Shown here: piece after piece, positions 13,338 through 14,256 of the stretch
How the letters are laid out: each line of letters opens with the position of its first letter
Position numbering within the stretch: position 1 is the first letter of the stretch
DNA from: an uncultured Candidatus Saccharibacteria bacterium
Lineage (GTDB): Bacteria > Patescibacteriota > Saccharimonadia > Saccharimonadales > Saccharimonadaceae
Length of the DNA stretch: 14,256 nt
NCBI GenBank assembly: GCA_938036845.1
Contig: CALHWA010000088.1
Location: 1-14,256 of the forward strand
Direction of reading: 5' to 3'
The notes under the pieces: generated by a model
Databases searched by the model: none
What the model saw: only the letters and a program-made list of their open reading frames with translations
What the model was told of the DNA's origin: nothing
Program-made: the position numbers and the translations under genes

Positions 13338-14256
13338 GCCGGGATGGTCGTGGTGGCCTGTGGTGGCGTCAGCTACACCTGGCGCTGCCGCTGGGAGCCG
13401 AGACGGCAACGCAGGTGGCGGAGCGACTGGTGGTCGATGCCCATCTGGGGCACCTGGTACTGGAGGCCCGCGCTACTGGCGGGCGGGTGCGTTACCTGCT
13501 GGGGGCCGTCGCCGACCGTGGTCTGGATGACATTGTCTGCCAGCTGGCGCCCGGTAGTCGCACCACCACACCGACCGAGAGTCGCGGCCCGGTCAAGGTG
13601 GCGTTGCGGCTGGGAGTACGCAGAGCCAGCCTGCCGTTGTCGAGCGAGCGGTTGGAGGCCGTGGCTAGAGCGGTTCTGGCGGCCATGGCCGCCACCGGTG
13701 GTGATGAGGAGCTGGTCATCCAGGTCCACATCGGTCGGCGCTACCAGCCGGCCCTGGCCACCGGTGAGACGCCTCCGGCTGGGTGGTTGGAGCTGTTGGG
13801 GCTACGCACCCCACCAGCGGGCAGCGAGACGGTGCGTCGGCACCGTGCCCATGCCGCTCAGCACCGGGCCGGGGTGGGTGTCCGCCTAGGTGTCACCGCG
13901 GCTACGCCGGCCCGGCGTCGGCTGCTGCTTCAGAACCTGTTGGGAGCACTTAGGATGGCCGAGAGCGCCGGGGTGCGCCTGCACGCCCGCCCCGAGGCGC
14001 CGGATCGCCTGAATCAGGCCCGTCGCCCGTGGCGCTATCCGCTGACCTTGAGCGCGGCGGAGGTTTTGTGCCTGAGTGGCTGGCCGGTCGGGCAGGCCGA
14101 CCTGCCCGCCACTCCAGGAGCCCACCCCAGGCACCTGCTACTGCCCGAGGTGCGGGACCGTACGCGTGTCTTCGCCATCGGCACCCAGGAGCAGAGCGAT
14201 CGAGCGTGTTCAATGGTTTGTGTAAGCCCCTCCGTTGGAAGGACTGACACTGATGA
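13334..14256 (+). CDS. N-terminal part of a conjugation/type IV secretion ATPase-like protein (partial)
   Basis: The frame runs open from the ATG at 13334 (ATGA overlap with the previous gene) to the window end: 307 complete codons and no stop. The sequence shows the layout I know from large actinobacterial TraG/VirD4-like conjugation ATPases ahead of their nucleotide site. It has WWRQLHLALPL (10-20), HLVLEARATGG and VRYLLG, a middle region with ELVIQVHIGRRYQPA, RHRAHAAQHRAGVGVRLGV, and then PWRYPLTLSAAE, SGWPVGQADLP and HPRHLLLPEVRDRTRVFAIG. The last residues (CVSPSVGRTDTD) stand where such proteins lead into the Walker A loop, which would lie just beyond the window. It should be a motor or coupling ATPase at the membrane. 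No nucleotide motif is seen directly, so the assignment rests on the N-terminal pattern. Confidence 0.6.
   Translation, partial: MSRDGRGGLWWRQLHLALPLGAETATQVAERLVVDAHLGHLVLEARATGGRVRYLLGAVADRGLDDIVCQLAPGSRTTTPTESRGPVKVALRLGVRRASLPLSSERLEAVARAVLAAMAATGGDEELVIQVHIGRRYQPALATGETPPAGWLELLGLRTPPAGSETVRRHRAHAAQHRAGVGVRLGVTAATPARRRLLLQNLLGALRMAESAGVRLHARPEAPDRLNQARRPWRYPLTLSAAEVLCLSGWPVGQADLPATPGAHPRHLLLPEVRDRTRVFAIGTQEQSDRACSMVCVSPSVGRTDTD

Noticed and set aside
1..14256. CRISPR array, rRNA genes, insertion sequence ends
   Set aside because: No regularly spaced long repeats, no rRNA-like sequence and no transposase or paired terminal inverted repeats were seen.

Overview
The window looks like part of an integrative or conjugative element of a high-GC actinomycete. 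The right-hand third (about 10.9-14.3 kb) is GC-rich, with GTG/TTG starts, strong Shine-Dalgarno sites and short overlapping genes. It ends in the N-terminal half of a large protein resembling actinobacterial type IV secretion/conjugation ATPases. The left two thirds carry accessory cargo; several of these genes are visibly more AT-rich in codon choice (the YobI-like NTPase and the Gabija pair). Genus cannot be fixed from the sequence.

Layout. 29-5959 is a run of minus-strand genes, read right to left: a two-helix membrane protein of unknown function (4712-5959), a small XRE-type HTH regulator (4290-4541) followed by an N-terminally truncated copy of itself (4132-4293), a 236-aa unknown protein with one hydrophobic segment (3304-4014), and a 1040-aa YobI-like membrane P-loop NTPase (29-3151). 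Divergent from the membrane protein is a complete Gabija anti-phage pair: gajA (6144-7748, OLD-type ABC ATPase plus Toprim nuclease) and gajB (7741-9450, UvrD-like helicase), which overlap by 8 nt. A small single-pass membrane protein (9503-9805, minus) converges on gajB.

A 475-nt non-coding stretch (9806-10280) follows, holding a promoter and an array of TGAGG motifs at about 20-nt spacing. Next comes a 139-aa minus-strand protein resembling the core-binding domain of a tyrosine recombinase without its catalytic domain (10281-10700). From 11042 onward all genes are on the plus strand: two small unknown proteins, then a tightly packed cluster of an MT-A70 adenine methyltransferase, a 12-codon mini-ORF, a two-helix mini-membrane protein, a 95-aa unknown protein and the conjugation-like ATPase that leaves the window.

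How the genes may work together. Gabija should cleave invading DNA: GajA nicks or cuts, and GajB senses DNA ends and hydrolyses nucleotides. YobI-type NTPases are listed among biological-conflict ATPases, so the minus-strand block may be a second, undescribed defence module under control of the HTH regulator; this is inference. The right-hand genes probably belong to the transfer machinery of the host element, with the methyltransferase possibly protecting its DNA during transfer.
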